From: Planctomycetaceae bacterium
GTDB lineage: Bacteria; Planctomycetota; Planctomycetia; Pirellulales; Thermoguttaceae
Assembly: GCA_012719125.1 (NCBI GenBank)
Contig: JAAYAY010000057.1
Span: 1 to 64,000 of the forward strand
Reading direction: 5' to 3'
DNA: 64,000 nucleotides
The notes below the pieces were generated by a model that did no database searches, was not told where the DNA came from, and worked only from the letters and a program-made list of their open reading frames with translations. This document shows positions 8,289 to 18,100 of the stretch, piece after piece. Each line of letters starts with the position of its first letter. Within the stretch, counting starts at the first letter, position 1. The position numbers and the translations under genes were made by a program.

Positions 8289-9638
8289 ATGACACTCTCC
8301 CAGATCGCTTCCCGCCGCCGTTTCCTCAAGGCCGCCTGCACAACCGCGACAACTCTCGGGTTGTCGTCGTTCGGCTGGTGCGGCGGGCCTCCACCCGTTA
8401 CCAACCCGCGGGCTACGGACGGCGACGACGCCCACGAACCGAAGTGGGACGAGCAGTTTATTGTTACCGTGGGACCGGCCAAGGCCGACCTGGTGGGAAC
8501 GACCGACCGGGCAATCCAGGCGGCCGTGGATACGGTGGCCCGGCGAGGCGGCGGGACGGTGCACCTGCTGCCGGGAACCTACACGCTTCGCAACGCCGTG
8601 TTTCTGCCGTCGAAGATCCGGCTTGTGGGCAGCGGGCCCGAGTCGGTGATCACCAAGATCGCCTCGGAGACCGTGGAACTGGCGGACGACTCGAACTGGT
8701 TCGACCAGGAAATCACGCTGGCCGAGGCCAAGGACTTTCGCGTCGGCGACGGGGTGCTCATCCGGGCGACGAATCCGCACAACGGCAGCACCGACTTCAT
8801 CAAACGCACCTTGGTCGCCCGTTCGGGGAACCGCTTCAAACTCAGCGACGGGCTTCGCGACAATGTCTGGCTGAGCGGGAAACCGACCTGTGCTTCGCTG
8901 TTTCCGCTGCTCACCAGCGAGAACACGGCGGACGTGGTGATCGAGAACCTCACCCTCGACGGCAACGGGCAGAACAACGAGAATCTGAACGGTAACTACG
9001 CCGGATGCATCTTCCTTCAGGACTGCAATCGGTATAGGATTCATCGGGTCGAAGCCCGGAACTACAACGGCGACGGGATCAGTTTCCAGGTCTGCCACGA
9101 CGTGGTGGTCGACGAGTGCCATTGCCACGACAACACGAACCTCGGCGTGCATCCCGGGTCGGGTTCGCAGCGCCCGCTGGTCCGCAACTCGCGGATGGCG
9201 GACAACAATATCGGGTTGTTCTGGTGCTGGGGCGTGAAGTACGGGCTGGCGGAAGGCAACGAGATGACCGGCAATCGCAGCTACGGAATCTCCATCGGCC
9301 ATTGCGACACCGACAACGTGATGCGGAAGAACCGGATCAGCGCCAGCGGCAAGGTCGGCATCCTGTTCCGCGATGAGAACCGGGGCCGGGATTTCTGGCC
9401 CAACCGCAACCTGGTGGAAGAGAACACGATCCTCGACAGCGGCGGCGAGGACGGCGTGGCCGTCGACATCACCGGGAAGACCCGCGACGTGCGAATCGTC
9501 CGCAACGAAATCCGCGAGACCCGGGCGCCGGTGGGTCGCATCGGCATTCGCATCGGCGAGAACGTCGGTGCCGTCGAACTGGAGGATAACGCGATCGAAG
9601 GATTTGCGGCGGCTGTTGCCGATCGGCGTACTGGATGA
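8289..9638 (+). CDS. Tat-exported right-handed beta-helix protein (pectate-lyase-like)
   Basis: Protein of 449 aa with a Tat signal (SRRRFLKAACTTAT, hydrophobic to about residue 32). After residue 60 it shows the repetitive signature of a parallel beta-helix: recurrent short rungs rich in Asn, Gly and Val such as VVIENLTLDGNGQNN, CIFLQDCNRYRIHRVEARNYNGDGISF, VVVDECHCHDNTNLGVH and GISIGHCDTDNVMRKNRI. The GTVHLLPGTYTL block near residue 95 is typical of the first rungs in Pectate_lyase_3/NosD-type proteins. Such folds bind or cleave acidic polysaccharides, but lyase and hydrolase cannot be told apart here. The following gene starts only 7 nt after its stop, so translation may be coupled. Exported polysaccharide-active enzyme is the likely role. 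Confidence 0.8.
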   Translation: MTLSQIASRRRFLKAACTTATTLGLSSFGWCGGPPPVTNPRATDGDDAHEPKWDEQFIVTVGPAKADLVGTTDRAIQAAVDTVARRGGGTVHLLPGTYTLRNAVFLPSKIRLVGSGPESVITKIASETVELADDSNWFDQEITLAEAKDFRVGDGVLIRATNPHNGSTDFIKRTLVARSGNRFKLSDGLRDNVWLSGKPTCASLFPLLTSENTADVVIENLTLDGNGQNNENLNGNYAGCIFLQDCNRYRIHRVEARNYNGDGISFQVCHDVVVDECHCHDNTNLGVHPGSGSQRPLVRNSRMADNNIGLFWCWGVKYGLAEGNEMTGNRSYGISIGHCDTDNVMRKNRISASGKVGILFRDENRGRDFWPNRNLVEENTILDSGGEDGVAVDITGKTRDVRIVRNEIRETRAPVGRIGIRIGENVGAVELEDNAIEGFAAAVADRRTG

Positions 9639-9645
9639 CAATACG

Positions 9646-10545
9646 ATGCCATTTGTTGCTTGTCCGTGCGGAAAGAAGTTTCGTGCAACCGACGCACTGG
9701 CCGGAAAGCAGGTGAATTGCCCCGGCTGCGGGCGACCGCTGTTGATTCCTCAGGCAAGCTTGCTCGACGAGGAGCTTGCGAGACCCAGCCGGCCGTCGCC
9801 GGCTGCCGCTCCCCTGCCCCGTTCGCACGTCAGCGATCGCTCGGTCAAGATGGAGGGCTGGCTGCTGGCCCTGCTGGCGATCGGCGGCGGTGCGGTGGTC
9901 CTTGTGATCGTGGTCACGATGATGTCGATGTTCTCGGGAAGTGGTCCTGCACGACCCGATGGAGGTTCGGCGATCAGCACAGCCGACGAACCGGCGGTTT
10001 CCGACACTGCATCCGGCGGTGCTTCTTCTCAATCGGCCGACTCTCCGAACCATCGCCAGGCTGAACTTGAATCGAGATCTCCGACGGACGCCGCGGCCCT
10101 CGACAGCGCCGCACCGGCCGCGGATACTTCGGCGACGCAAGCTTTCCCTGAGCCGGCTCCGGAGTCGCCTTCGCCGCCGATGGCAAAGCGCGACGAGCCG
10201 CGACCGGGCAAACCAGCGCAGCCAAGTGGTAGTCCGACCCGGCCGATGGCGGATACGATTCGGCTTTCGACGGGTGTTTCTCTGGCTCAGACGTTACCGA
10301 CGGGCACGGCCATGGGGTTCAGCGTGGAGTACGAGTTCGTGAACCACGCGCCCAGCGGCACGGCGAACTTGATTTGGGTGATTGAATCGGGAGACGGGAA
10401 GGCAGTCCGGCAGCGTGTGCAGATGGCTGGGAGAGGAACGCTTCAAGGATTCGTTCCCCAGCTTCGTCCAGAAGACGGCCCGTTCAACACGTACATTGAG
10501 GACGGGAGCGGGAATCGGCTTTCCAAGTCGTTGACGTTGCGGTAG
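9646..10545 (+). CDS. zinc-ribbon single-pass membrane protein of unknown function
   Basis: Protein of 299 aa. The N-terminus is a compact zinc-ribbon (CPCGKKF ... CPGCGRPL, residues 5-26), followed by a polar linker, one transmembrane helix at about residues 69-91 (LLALLAIGGGAVVLVIVVTM) and a long Ala/Ser/Pro-rich linker to about residue 200. A C-terminal segment (STGVSLAQTLPTGTAMGFSVEYEF) looks like a small beta domain, presumably outside the cytoplasm. Zinc ribbon plus one helix plus disordered linker is a common planctomycete layout with no known function. The start at 9646 gives the intact ribbon; upstream in-frame codons lie in another frame of the preceding gene. Confidence 0.75.
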   Translation: MPFVACPCGKKFRATDALAGKQVNCPGCGRPLLIPQASLLDEELARPSRPSPAAAPLPRSHVSDRSVKMEGWLLALLAIGGGAVVLVIVVTMMSMFSGSGPARPDGGSAISTADEPAVSDTASGGASSQSADSPNHRQAELESRSPTDAAALDSAAPAADTSATQAFPEPAPESPSPPMAKRDEPRPGKPAQPSGSPTRPMADTIRLSTGVSLAQTLPTGTAMGFSVEYEFVNHAPSGTANLIWVIESGDGKAVRQRVQMAGRGTLQGFVPQLRPEDGPFNTYIEDGSGNRLSKSLTLR

Positions 10546-10614
10546 GCGCCGTGCCTCCCTTGTCTCTTCTTTCCGGCAGACGCAACTCTGCTTGACACGA
10601 ATGGACTGTGACCC

Positions 10615-11067
10615 ATGAAACAAATCGACCACGTAAACATCGTCGTTGACGATCTGTCGCGCATGACCGCGTTCTACCGCGACGCGGTCGGCTTGAAAGT
10701 GACCCGGGAAGTGACCATTCAGGGTGACTGGATCGAGGCGATCACGGGGATGCCGGGTGTGGTTGCCGACGTGGTCTATTTGGAGCCGGCTACGGGGCCG
10801 CCGCTGGAGTTGATCGCCTACCGGTGCCCGGAAGGTCCGCGCCCGGCCGATCTGGAGAAGGCGAATACGAAGGGGCTGCGGCACCTGGCTTTTCTGGTCG
10901 ACGACTTCGACCGGGTCCTGGAATCGGTGCGTGCGGCCGGCGGCGAGCTTCTTGCCCCCGTCCAGAAGGTCCCCGGCGGCCAGGTCGATTATGGTGCCCG
11001 GCAGAAATGGATCGTCTATTGCCGCGATCCGGAGGGGAACCTGCTCGAGTTCTGCGACTATCGATGA
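10615..11067 (+). CDS. VOC-family protein (glyoxalase / epimerase-like)
   Basis: Protein of 150 aa covering a full vicinal oxygen chelate domain made of two beta-alpha-beta-beta-beta modules. The usual metal ligands are all present: His6 in the opening IDHVNIVVDD strand, Glu65 in LELIAY, His90 in GLRHLAFLVDD and Glu145 in NLLEFCDY. The length and the PEGNLLEF ending fit the lactoylglutathione lyase/methylmalonyl-CoA epimerase/dioxygenase group; the reaction cannot be chosen from sequence alone. It follows the zinc-ribbon gene by 69 nt on the same strand. Confidence 0.85.
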   Translation: MKQIDHVNIVVDDLSRMTAFYRDAVGLKVTREVTIQGDWIEAITGMPGVVADVVYLEPATGPPLELIAYRCPEGPRPADLEKANTKGLRHLAFLVDDFDRVLESVRAAGGELLAPVQKVPGGQVDYGARQKWIVYCRDPEGNLLEFCDYR

Positions 11068-11171
11068 CATGACAGCCCGCGGGAAGGGTGAGGATTCTTG
11101 CCAAATTTGGCCTTCCATGGTAGAGTCGCGTGCGGAGGGGGCAGGCCCGCGCTTTCTGGGGGCGTTGCGAC

Positions 11172-12224
11172 ATGATTCCGCTGCGGCGATTATGGGCTCA
11201 GATCACTGGGCACCTGCTGGAAGAGGTTGTCGGTATCCATCAGCGGGCGCACGCAACGTTCGGACACAAGCTGGGACGGACGCACGCGTTTCCCCTGTTC
11301 CAGGGCAAGCGAAGAAACCGCACGATCATCTACAACGCCGAGTACGACTCGGCCGGCGAACTGCGCCGCGGGGTGCTGTTCATCACCACCGGGGCTTTCG
11401 TGCAGCCCTCGGCCTCGGAACAATGGTCGATCGGTCACAGGTGGCGCTATTGGAAGCCGACGGCAAGGCAACTCCAGCGGCTCGCCTACCGGGTGTTTGA
11501 TGCGGTGGGCGACGAATGGAACCTCGACCTGGCTCCGTTGAAGATGCCGATCAAGTTGTCGGATTGGATCAACGATCTGGCCCTCGAGTTCGCTCAACGC
11601 AGCCGGCTGGATCCGGACCACCCACAGTTGGCCAAGTGCCTGCGGCTAATCTTCGTGCGTGGCGGACACGACACCGCCGTGGGGCAGCATTTCGAATTGC
11701 CCCACGAAGGTCTGGGCGGACTCCTGGCCGCCTTCGTGTTGGCCGCCTGCCGGCACCGCGTGGATTCGCGTTGGGAACAAGCGTTTGCCATGCCTGACGT
11801 TCCGGTGGGGCTTTGGTCGAAGGCGCCCCCGCTCTGGACCGAACTGACGCCTGGGGCCGAGCGGGGAGTAGCCCTCGGTTACCCGCGACCTGGACACGCG
11901 TCGTCGGATTCGCCGGGCGGGATCCAGCTCGCCCGGTACCCTCGGGCGGACATGGCAGCATCTGCCGAGAACGCGTTGCGGGCCGCGGCCAATGTGCCGT
12001 CTCCCTCGTTGTACGAGGTTGCCGCTTCATTCCCGGCGGCGGCAAAGGCCGGTGATCTGGCGTCGTGGTCCGAGATTCTGCACGCTATCAGCCGGAGCGG
12101 CGAGGAGGACGCCAAGGTCTGGAATCTCACTCAGCCGGACGTGCTCGAGTCGGTTCGGCAGTCGATCAAGGAGTGGGATCGATCGTTTTCGAAGTGGGTG
12201 AAGGAGACTGCCAGATCGTCATAG
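11172..12224 (+). CDS. hypothetical protein
   Basis: Protein of 350 aa not recognised as a known family. It has no signal peptide or transmembrane helix. The N-terminal 200 residues look compact and enzyme-like, with conserved-looking blocks FPLFQGKRRNRTIIYNAEYDS and RRGVLFITTGAF; the C-terminal part contains ALRAAANVPSPSLYEVAASF and ends with a charged helix. The ATG at 11172 is preceded by a G-rich TGGGGGCG about 10 nt upstream; an in-frame GTG at 11130 is the alternative start. Base composition matches the neighbours. Confidence 0.65.
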   Translation: MIPLRRLWAQITGHLLEEVVGIHQRAHATFGHKLGRTHAFPLFQGKRRNRTIIYNAEYDSAGELRRGVLFITTGAFVQPSASEQWSIGHRWRYWKPTARQLQRLAYRVFDAVGDEWNLDLAPLKMPIKLSDWINDLALEFAQRSRLDPDHPQLAKCLRLIFVRGGHDTAVGQHFELPHEGLGGLLAAFVLAACRHRVDSRWEQAFAMPDVPVGLWSKAPPLWTELTPGAERGVALGYPRPGHASSDSPGGIQLARYPRADMAASAENALRAAANVPSPSLYEVAASFPAAAKAGDLASWSEILHAISRSGEEDAKVWNLTQPDVLESVRQSIKEWDRSFSKWVKETARSS

Positions 12225-12902
12225 GGCAAGCCAAACGGACTTGAGTTTGCCTGCCGAAGTGCGCGCCGTTGTTGACGCCTCTTTCTCAGACGACATCCCC
12301 TCCGCAACATACGCTTGCCGTGCGGAACCTCAACTGTGAGAATCGGACTGTTTCGACACTTGGCTGCTTCGTTGAGGAATCAGGCTGTGACACGACCACC
12401 GCCCACGACGTCCGCACCCGCGTTCGCCTCTCACTCATTCGGGGGTGTTCAAAAAACCTCTTGACGTTTCTTGCCCGCCTGATAACATCGTATTTGTGTA
12501 CTTATGTATAGATACAAGTCAGACGCCGTAACTTCCCAAATCCGTTCCCCTGCCGGAATTCCACATCCGAATGCCCGCGTCACCCCACCCAACTCCATCA
12601 ATCAGCGTCCAGGAACACCCGGCAGCAGTCCCGCCTCTGCCAAGACGCCCCTGTGCCCAAACTACTCCCCTGCACCCGCAAGACTGCCCCCAAGTGAGCC
12701 AAAAGCACAAAAACACTTGCGCAACAATGGCAACAATGCACAGTGCGCATCTAGCCCCGTAGTTACCCCATCGCAAAATCTCCAACACCTCGCTCTTTGA
12801 CATCCGAAATAGCGACGCTTACGCAGCACTGACACCGCGTCGAAACGGCACGTGCCAAGCCCCATGCGTACGACCCCGACCAAAAACCCTCGGCCGACAA
12901 TC
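12225..12902. other. gene-free C-rich intergenic region
   Basis: This gap lies between convergent genes. After the promoter-like element at about 12441-12488, the plus strand is strikingly poor in G and rich in C; I counted about 55 C to 22 G in 12541-12660. Two overlapping short open frames (about 95 codons on each strand) lack ribosome sites and family resemblance, so neither is called. A non-coding transcript is possible but unproven. Confidence 0.5.
12441..12488 (+). promoter_or_regulatory. sigma70-like promoter with conserved upstream box, copy 1
   Basis: An upstream box GGGGGTGTTCAAAAAACCTC runs directly into TTGACG (12461-12466); a 16-nt spacer leads to TAACAT (12483-12488). The same arrangement, box plus hexamers plus 16-nt spacer, occurs at 28270-28315, which makes chance unlikely. 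No gene with a ribosome site follows. Confidence 0.6.
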
Positions 12903-14336
12903 TCACTCCGCTCCCACGACTTCCGGCGTGGCAAACTCCCCCTCCATATCGTAAGGCAACCTTCGCACCGTCTTCCCCTCGAAATCGGTGAAGTACAGCC
13001 GCGAGACCGAGAGCTTGTCGGTATGTCCGTCGGCCCAGAGCATGGCGAATGGAGTGTCCGGCTCGGCCCCAATCACCTTGCGCACATAGGAGTGGTTTCG
13101 CGGGCTATCCTTGGTCACGTCGTGGGTCTTCGTCCACGTCGCCCCCTCGTCGCGGCTCTTCCAGACAGCCACCTCCCCCCCGCCGCCCCAACGCTGCGGT
13201 CCCCGTTCCGTCGGACCCGCAATCCGCCAGGTGCCGTCGCCGTCGACCCAGATCGAACCGGTGTCATAATTGTGCGTCGAGTTGGTCACCTTGTGAATCC
13301 GCCAGGTTCCCTCCTTGTGGTGCATCACTTCCCAAGTGCGCGGATCGCCCTGCGGACCCGGGCGATGATCCGACGAAGTCACGGCAAGAATCACCGGATT
13401 CCCCTGGCTGTCAAGCGTAATATCATGGAAGTAGATGAGCCGATTCTCCTCCGAATAGGCCTTCAATCGGGCCGCGTTGTCCGGATCGGTAAGAGGCGGC
13501 GCGATCGTCCGCCCGTCCGCCGTCTGCCACGTCTTCCCGAGATCGCGCGTCTCGAGGTAGTAGGCGTCCGTCCGGTTGTCGGGATGGCCTTTCGGATGCC
13601 GATTGAACGCGGTGATGACCCGCCGGCCTTGCCGGAACGACACTTGATAGTGCCCCTCGATGCCCGCCAACTTCTGGTCCTCGCCGCGGGAACCGTCCGG
13701 CTTGCGGAAGTTCCAGTAGAGCTCCCGCACGCCCGTGTATTTGGTGAAAAGCTCGACGATCCCTTCGCCCTCGACATACCACGGCTGGGGATAGCAGATC
13801 TCGTCGGAGGAGATCAGTTCGAAACGATCAATGTCGTAGGGCTTGACGCTGCGATAGACGAACCCCGGTCGCGATCGGGCTCGACCGGCCACATAGACCC
13901 ATATCCGTCCTTCGGGATCGATCGTGAGCGACGAATCGTCGTGCGGATCGTCCACCCCGCCCTTGTCGTGAATGATGGTCGGACGAGGCACGCGATCGTC
14001 CTCGTGATCGTAGTAAGAGATCATGTTGTAGAGGTACCGCTGGCCCCCCTTCGATCCGCCGTAGCAGAAGAAAGTCTTCTTCGCCGCCGGGGCGTAGATC
14101 GCGATCGGCGCATGATCGGCCGTGTAGGTCCCCAGCCCGCCGGAATACTTGTCGCCGTAGTCCCAGAAGCCTTTCCAGTCTTTCTTGCCGTAGGGTGCGT
14201 CGGTGTACTGCCCGAGCGTGAACCAGATTCCGCGGTAGCCGTCGTCTTTGGGCTTCAGCGTTTCGTCTTCGGCGGCAGAAGCGAGGCCAACCGAGAACAG
14301 TACGAGCAGAAACGAGAAGGGTGCGAATCGGTTCAT
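12903..14336 (-). CDS. BNR-repeat secreted protein (BNR_4 / sialidase-like propeller)
   Basis: Protein of 477 aa with a signal peptide (MNRFAPFSFLLVLFSVGLASA). The rest reads as a beta-propeller of the BNR_4 type: GYRGIWFTLGQ at the mature N-terminus, SSLTIDPEGRIWVYVAGR, then Asp-box-like rungs such as TRDLGKTWQTADG and SRDEGATWTKTHD (S/T-x-D-x-G-x-T-W). Proteins of this group in planctomycetes and Bacteroidetes sit in polysaccharide loci; some are lyases (PL24/25-like), others unknown. The ATG at 14336 begins the signal peptide, although the frame extends upstream to 14429. It converges on the C-rich region. Confidence 0.8.
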   Translation of the reverse strand: MNRFAPFSFLLVLFSVGLASAAEDETLKPKDDGYRGIWFTLGQYTDAPYGKKDWKGFWDYGDKYSGGLGTYTADHAPIAIYAPAAKKTFFCYGGSKGGQRYLYNMISYYDHEDDRVPRPTIIHDKGGVDDPHDDSSLTIDPEGRIWVYVAGRARSRPGFVYRSVKPYDIDRFELISSDEICYPQPWYVEGEGIVELFTKYTGVRELYWNFRKPDGSRGEDQKLAGIEGHYQVSFRQGRRVITAFNRHPKGHPDNRTDAYYLETRDLGKTWQTADGRTIAPPLTDPDNAARLKAYSEENRLIYFHDITLDSQGNPVILAVTSSDHRPGPQGDPRTWEVMHHKEGTWRIHKVTNSTHNYDTGSIWVDGDGTWRIAGPTERGPQRWGGGGEVAVWKSRDEGATWTKTHDVTKDSPRNHSYVRKVIGAEPDTPFAMLWADGHTDKLSVSRLYFTDFEGKTVRRLPYDMEGEFATPEVVGAE

Positions 14337-14869
14337 GGCGGTTCTCGACGAATAGGGTGGCAGTGGCGATGGTGCCGGAGTACGACTCTTCGGCGTAAAA
14401 CCGGCTCCATCATACCTGCCGGTAAACAAGAAGTCATGCCTCCCGATGCTCCTCCCAAGGAGCCTGTACCTCGCCTACGGCAGGGTTAAACAATCTGCCG
14501 TTGTGACTGGCTTGTGCAGAGGAAGACGCTTGGGATCGGGCCACAGGTTTTGCCTGAGTCGTCCAAGCGGCCCGGCCGATCGGAAAATCGATCGCAGGAA
14601 ATCGGCGCCGGCTTGCCGCCTTCCATCGCGCGGTCGGTGGATAGGACACACGTCTCACACCGCCTAAACACAACGGCTGCAAAGACTTCTGCACATTCGC
14701 GCATGACAGAAGGTGGTGAGAGCGGGATCGGTTCCACGGCAGGTATCGAAATTCGCGGATCTTTCGCCAATCGCTGAAGAGTTGAGGCGTTCACTCACCG
14801 CTTGACGATAAGCCGCATACAGTCGCCGGCCACTTCCCTGGGACGGCCATGCAAAGCAGGGGACAGGTC
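14337..14869. other. intergenic region without recognised feature
   Basis: This gap lies upstream of two divergent genes, the BNR protein and the small zinc-ribbon protein. I see no convincing promoter pair, hairpin or coding frame; short open frames here have no ribosome site. The only clear signal is AGGGGA at 14858-14863, the ribosome site of the next gene. Confidence 0.4.
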
Positions 14870-15112
14870 ATGGAATGCCCGAGATGCCGATCGCAGAGCG
14901 TCTACCGAAGCAAGCGAGGGAATGAAGCCCTGCCTTTCTTCGTCAGATGGTTGCTGGTCATCCTGCGATGTCACAACTGCGGCCGGGAACTCGTTCGCTT
15001 CGCACCGTTCTGCTCGGTGAAGTCCCGATCTGGAGAATCAGATCCCGGCCACGTTTCGGCCGGGAGAAAGGTGGAACGGATTCAGTTGCCGCGACTGCGG
15101 GCGGAGCGGTGA
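14870..15112 (+). CDS. small zinc-ribbon protein
   Basis: Protein of 80 aa starting MECPRC, with a second Cys pair in RCHNCG near residue 35, giving a complete zinc-ribbon around a hydrophobic hairpin (ALPFFVRWLLVILR). This matches the short bacterial proteins that read CPRC-x(n)-R.RR-x(n)-RC.DC. The ATG at 14870 is fixed by AGGGGA six nt upstream. The last 35 residues look less protein-like, and another frame at about 15080-15100 encodes FSCRDCG, a typical second ribbon half, so a frameshift near the 3' end is possible. Role unknown. Confidence 0.55.
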   Translation: MECPRCRSQSVYRSKRGNEALPFFVRWLLVILRCHNCGRELVRFAPFCSVKSRSGESDPGHVSAGRKVERIQLPRLRAER

Positions 15113-15151
15113 AGGGCAATGGAATGATTAAGGACGTGGCCTGTCACCCCC

Positions 15152-18100
15152 TCAACCCTCCACGGTTGTGTCCCCCGCCCGAATCCCAAAAAACGCCGCG
15201 TAGAGGACCGGCACGACGAACAACGTCAACACCGTGGCGAAACTCAACCCGAACATGATCGTGATCGCCATCGTGTTGAACAGCGGATCGGTCAGCAGCG
15301 GAAACATGCCGACTACGGTGGTCAGCGAGGCCATGGTGACGGGCCGCATGCGGCTCACCGACGAGTCGACCACGGCCTGGTAAGGCGGCTTCCCCTCGCG
15401 GATCTCGATGTCGATCTGGTCCAGCAGCACCACGGCGTTCTTGATCAGCATCCCGAACAGGCTCATCGCCCCCAAGAGCGCCATGAAGCCGAACGGTTGC
15501 CCTGTCAGCAGCAGCCCCGCCGTGATGCCGATCACCGACAGGGGCAGCACCAGCAGGATGATCAGCGGCTGCCGGAACGAGTTGAACAGAAAGACCACGA
15601 TCAGCGACATGAGGATGGCCGCCACCGGCAGCCTCGAGAAAACCATCGACTGCGCCTCGCTGGAATCCTCGTGCATCCCGCCCCATTCGAGCTCGTAGCC
15701 CATCGGAAGCGGGATGGCCTCGATCTTCGGTCGCAGCCGGTCGAAGAGCGTCGTCGCCAGGGCGCCCTGCGGATCGCATTGAACCGTAATCGTGGGCCGG
15801 CGATCCCGCCGCCGGCGGATCGGATCTTCCCATCGCACCTGAATGTCGCTCACGACCTGGCGGAGGGGAACGCTGTTGTAAGCGTGACCCCAGACTGGCA
15901 CGTTCTCCAGATTGTCGATGTCCTCGCGTTCCGCCTTGGGGGCCCTGACCAGGATCGGCAGCAATTCGTCCCCCTCGCGGTAGAGGCCCACCGGCATCCC
16001 GCTGGTCGCCTCCCGCAGAGAGATCGCCATCTCCGACCGCGACGTGAACGTTCGCCGGCCTCGTGCCTGGGAGTAGACCGGCACGCACGTCTTCACCGGC
16101 TGGCGCCAATCGTCGCGAACGTCCTTGGTGTTCTGATCGGCTCGCATGACGGCCTGGGCCTCCCGGGCCAACCGGTGCAGCACCTCGACGTCCGGCCCAC
16201 TGAACCGGGCCTCGATCTCGAAGGGAACCGACGGCCCCAGGCAATAACGCCGCACGCGCGGTTCGGCCTGCGGGAAGTTCTCCTTCACATGAGCTTCCGT
16301 GGGACCGAACAGCCGGTCGATGTCGCCAGGTGTTTTTACGTTGACCACCAGGTGGCCGTAAGCCTGGTTGGGCAGCTCCGGCTCGTAGGGCAGATAGAAC
16401 CGGGGCGGCCCCGATCCGAGAAACGTCGCCACGCTCACCACCCCCGGCTGCTTGAGAAGATGCTCCTCGACGGCCTTCAGGTCCTCGGCGACGTTCTGAA
16501 TGCGACTCCCCTCCGGTAGCCAGTAGTCGACCATGAACTGGGGCCGCGTCGCGTCTGGAAAGAAGATCTGATCGACGAATCCGAATCCCAACACCGCTGC
16601 CGTCAACAGGCCCACCATCAGCAGCATCGTGCCCAGGCGATGGTGCAGCGCCGTTTTCAGCAGTCCTGCATAGATTCGGTAGGGCCGTCCGGCATAGGGA
16701 TCGGTTCCCGCCTTGCCCGGCTTGATTTTCAGGAACATGTCGCAGAAGACCGGCGTCTGGGTCATTGCCAGAACCCAACTCACCATGAGCGACACGCCCA
16801 CCACGACGAACAGGCTCTCGCAGTACTCGCCCGTGTTGTCTTCAGAAAGGTAGACCGGCAGGAACGCCAGCACGGCCACGAGCGTGGCCCCCAGCAGCGG
16901 CCATGCGGTTGCCGCCACCGGACGCGTGACAGCCTGCATCCGCGGTTCGTTCTTCTGCAGCCGAATCAGGATCCCCTCGACGACGACGATGGCGTTGTCG
17001 ACCAGCATTCCCATGGCGATGATGAAGGCCCCCAGCGACGTCCGCTGCAAGTCGACGCCGATGACCAGCAGCACGATCAACGTGCCCAGGATCGTCAGCA
17101 CCAGGCCGCTGCCGATCAACAGCCCGCTCCGCATCCCCATGGTCACCAGCAGCACGGCGATCACGATCACCAGCGACTCGATCAGGTTGATCATGAAGCC
17201 GTTGATGGCTTCCTGTACATTGTCGGCCTGGAACGACACCGTTCCCACTTCCAGTCCCGCGGGAAACTCGGCCAACAGTTCGTCGAGCCGGTGATGCACC
17301 GCCTGGCCCATCTTCACCACGTTGCCGCCCGAGACCGTCGAGACGGCCAAGCCGATGGCCGGCTTTCCGTTGAACCGCATCATGGTGAGCGGCGGATCGA
17401 GATACCCGCGGCTGATGCCGGCCACGTCCCGCAACAACACCAGGTCGGTCGAAGGCGTGCCCACCGTCATCGGATCAGTCGGGCTGCCCCGCACGACCAG
17501 GTCGCCGATCTCGTCGACCGAAGCAAACATGCCGGTCGGCGCCAGTCGAATGCGTTCTCCTTCCACGTCCAACGCCCCGGCGTCGACTACCGTGTTGTGC
17601 CGCTGGAGCGTTTCGAGAATCATCTGCGGATGGACCTTCAGCTCGGCCAGTTGCGAGCGGGAGATCTCCACGTTGACCACTTCCCGTTGCTCGCCCCACA
17701 ACTCGACGCGTGAAACGTCGTCCACCAGAAGCAGCTCTCGCTGCAGGATGTCGGCGTAATGCTTCAAGTCGGCGTACGAATAGCCGTCCCCCGTCAAGGC
17801 CAGCACCACGCCGTACACGTCGCCGAAATCGTCGCGAACGACCGACGGTCCCGCCCCGGGGGGCAGCTTCGACTGGGCGTCGTTCACCTTCCGGCGCAGT
17901 TCGTCCCACACCTGGGGCAGACGGTCCTTCCGGTACGACTTTTTGATCTCGGCATGAACGATCGACAGCCCCGCGCGCGAGAGCGAGCGAACCACGTCGA
18001 GTGCGTCGAACTGCTGGACGGCCTTCTCGACCACGTCGCTGACCTGCTCTTCCACTTCCGCCGGCGACGCCCCGGGGTACCGGGTGACAATCACCGCCGT

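Noticed and set aside
12504-12803. Short open frames on both strands in the C-rich region
   Set aside because: No ribosome site, low-complexity translation, and the strands are mutually exclusive.
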